Assembly: GCF_002224125.1 (NCBI RefSeq)
Contig: NZ_NCSM01000005.1
Location: 259,165 to 323,164 of the forward strand
Direction of reading: 5' to 3'
From: Streptomyces sp. NBS 14/10
Lineage (GTDB): Bacteria; Actinomycetota; Actinomycetes; Streptomycetales; Streptomycetaceae
Length of the DNA stretch: 64,000 nucleotides
The notes beneath the pieces were generated by a model, which did no database searches, was not told the DNA's origin, and was given only the letters and a program-made list of their open reading frames with translations. This document shows positions 63,212 through 64,000 of this stretch, one piece after another; the stretch's first letter is position 1; the number at the start of each line of letters is the position of its first letter. The translations under genes and the position numbers were made by a program.

Positions 63212-63673
63212 GTGGTGGACAAACTCCCCGCGTCCTTCGAACGCGGAACGGACGGCCCGAAAGTCATCGTGGTCGGAGTGGACGGCTCCGATTCTTCCTG
63301 GCGGGCCGCGTCGTACGCGGCCGGCCTGGCCCGGCGGCAGCGCGCGCTGCTCGCCGTGGTCTACGTACAGCCGGTGCTGGCCGCGGGGGCGGCGCTGGGG
63401 GCCTCGGTGGCCCAGACCACCGAGCAGGTCGCCGAGGAGCTGATCCAGGAGATCCGTCGGGCGGCGGAGCGGCTGCGCGGGGTCTTCGAGGTGCGCTGGG
63501 AGTTCCACACCTTCCGCGGCGATCCGTACAACGGCCTGGTGCAGGCGGCCGACGAGCTCAAGGCCGACGCCGTGGTGGTGGGCGCGTCGGAGCAGGCGGG
63601 GCACCGCTTCGTCGGCTCGGTCGCGATCCGGCTGGTCAAGGCCGGGCGCTGGCCGGTGACCGTGGTGCCCTGA
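63212..63673 (+). CDS. universal stress protein (UspA family)
   Basis: A 153-residue single UspA domain. The nucleotide-site landmarks are VVGVDGSDSSWRAASYA at the N-terminus and VVVGASEQAGHRFVGSVA, an approximate G-x2-G-x9-GS motif, before WPVTVVP. It may bind ATP, although the Gly spacing departs from the ATP-binding type. The start is one of two adjacent GTG codons, 63212 or 63215; no ribosome site is seen, in line with a leaderless mRNA. Such proteins help cells survive dormancy or stress. Confidence 0.9.
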   Translation: MVDKLPASFERGTDGPKVIVVGVDGSDSSWRAASYAAGLARRQRALLAVVYVQPVLAAGAALGASVAQTTEQVAEELIQEIRRAAERLRGVFEVRWEFHTFRGDPYNGLVQAADELKADAVVVGASEQAGHRFVGSVAIRLVKAGRWPVTVVP

Positions 63674-63750
63674 CCGGGGCGGCCGGGCGGCCGGTCGCAC
63701 GTCAGTACGAGGCGGTGCGAGGCGGTACGAGCGACCTTGCCCGCCGGGCG

Positions 63751-63969
63751 TCAGGAGTCGGTGTCCTCGATCCGGAAGCCGATCTTCAGCCCTACCTGGT
63801 AGTGCGCGATCCGCCCTTGTTCCATGTGTCCGCGAATCTCGGTGACTTCGAACCAATCGAGCTCACGCAGGGTCTTCGCCGCCCGGTCGATACCGCTCGC
63901 GATCGCGGCGTCGACGCCGTCCCCCGATGACCCGACGACCTCGACAACGCGGTATGTGTGGTTGGACAT
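63751..63969 (-). CDS. dodecin family flavin-binding protein
   Basis: A 72-residue dodecin, a small beta-alpha-beta-beta protein that assembles as a dodecamer and stores flavin or related cofactors. The pattern is complete: TYRVVEVVGSS, DGVDAAIASGIDRAAKTLRELDWFEV with the flavin-stacking Trp, TEIRGHMEQGRIAHYQVGLKIGFRIED with the Gln/His contacts. Start 63969 follows AAGGA. It is monocistronic and convergent with the universal stress gene. Confidence 0.95.
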   Translation of the reverse strand: MSNHTYRVVEVVGSSGDGVDAAIASGIDRAAKTLRELDWFEVTEIRGHMEQGRIAHYQVGLKIGFRIEDTDS

Positions 63970-64000
63970 GGTCCTTCCCCTCACCGTGGAGCTGCCCCTC

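Overview
The window is chromosomal DNA from a high-GC actinomycete, most likely a Streptomyces. GTG starts are common, GC sits at third codon positions, and intergenic gaps are short. Families typical of the genus are present: DUF6397, roadblock/LC7, SNF2 plus SWIM, ROK and PaaX regulators, ergothioneine genes, and a Rpf/LysM/M23 wall hydrolase. I saw no rRNA, tRNA, CRISPR array, insertion sequence or phage gene. Family names are from reading the proteins; no search was run.

Layout. 1-10.3 kb: a YdjM-like membrane protein, a Ski2-like helicase, TesB thioesterase, DUF6397, two orphan roadblock proteins, an F420/PPOX oxidoreductase, a YbhB-like protein, a methyltransferase, and a PadR regulator with a perfect upstream dyad. 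10.3-20.3 kb: a 1366-residue alpha-helical repeat protein with a low-complexity insert, a small membrane protein, a coupled SNF2 helicase/SWIM pair and a gene-poor gap. 20.3-28.4 kb: sugar and extracellular genes, namely pectinesterase, divergent xylA/xylB with a ROK repressor, a phosphodiesterase and a phosphodiester glycosidase. 28.6-32 kb: a coupled operon of two acyl-CoA dehydrogenases and a quinone oxidoreductase. 32.3-36.6 kb: egtABCD for ergothioneine.

38.1-44.0 kb is the most unusual region. A cytokinin-type isopentenyltransferase is translationally coupled to a LOG-family phosphoribohydrolase. Divergent from them are a truncated transketolase-like protein and a radical SAM protein, and an ABC exporter follows. 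This resembles part of the Rhodococcus fascians fas locus but has a different set of tailoring genes. It is the best candidate here for an undescribed biosynthetic system.

45.2-55.6 kb matches, gene by gene, the mycobacterial KstR2 regulon for breaking down steroid rings C and D (the HIP pathway): two SDRs, echA20, ipdA, ipdB, ipdC, fadA6, kstR2, ipdF and two acyl-CoA dehydrogenases. Two nearly identical 19-bp operator-like sites lie in its two divergent promoter regions, so one TetR repressor could control all four transcripts. A CYP125/142-like P450 at 60.9-62.2 kb may belong to the same metabolism.

55.7-64 kb: a LacI regulator, a PaaX-like regulator divergent from an AidB-like acyl-CoA dehydrogenase, a Pro/Thr-rich surface protein, a DUF4239 membrane protein, the P450, a metallophosphoesterase, a universal stress protein and a dodecin.
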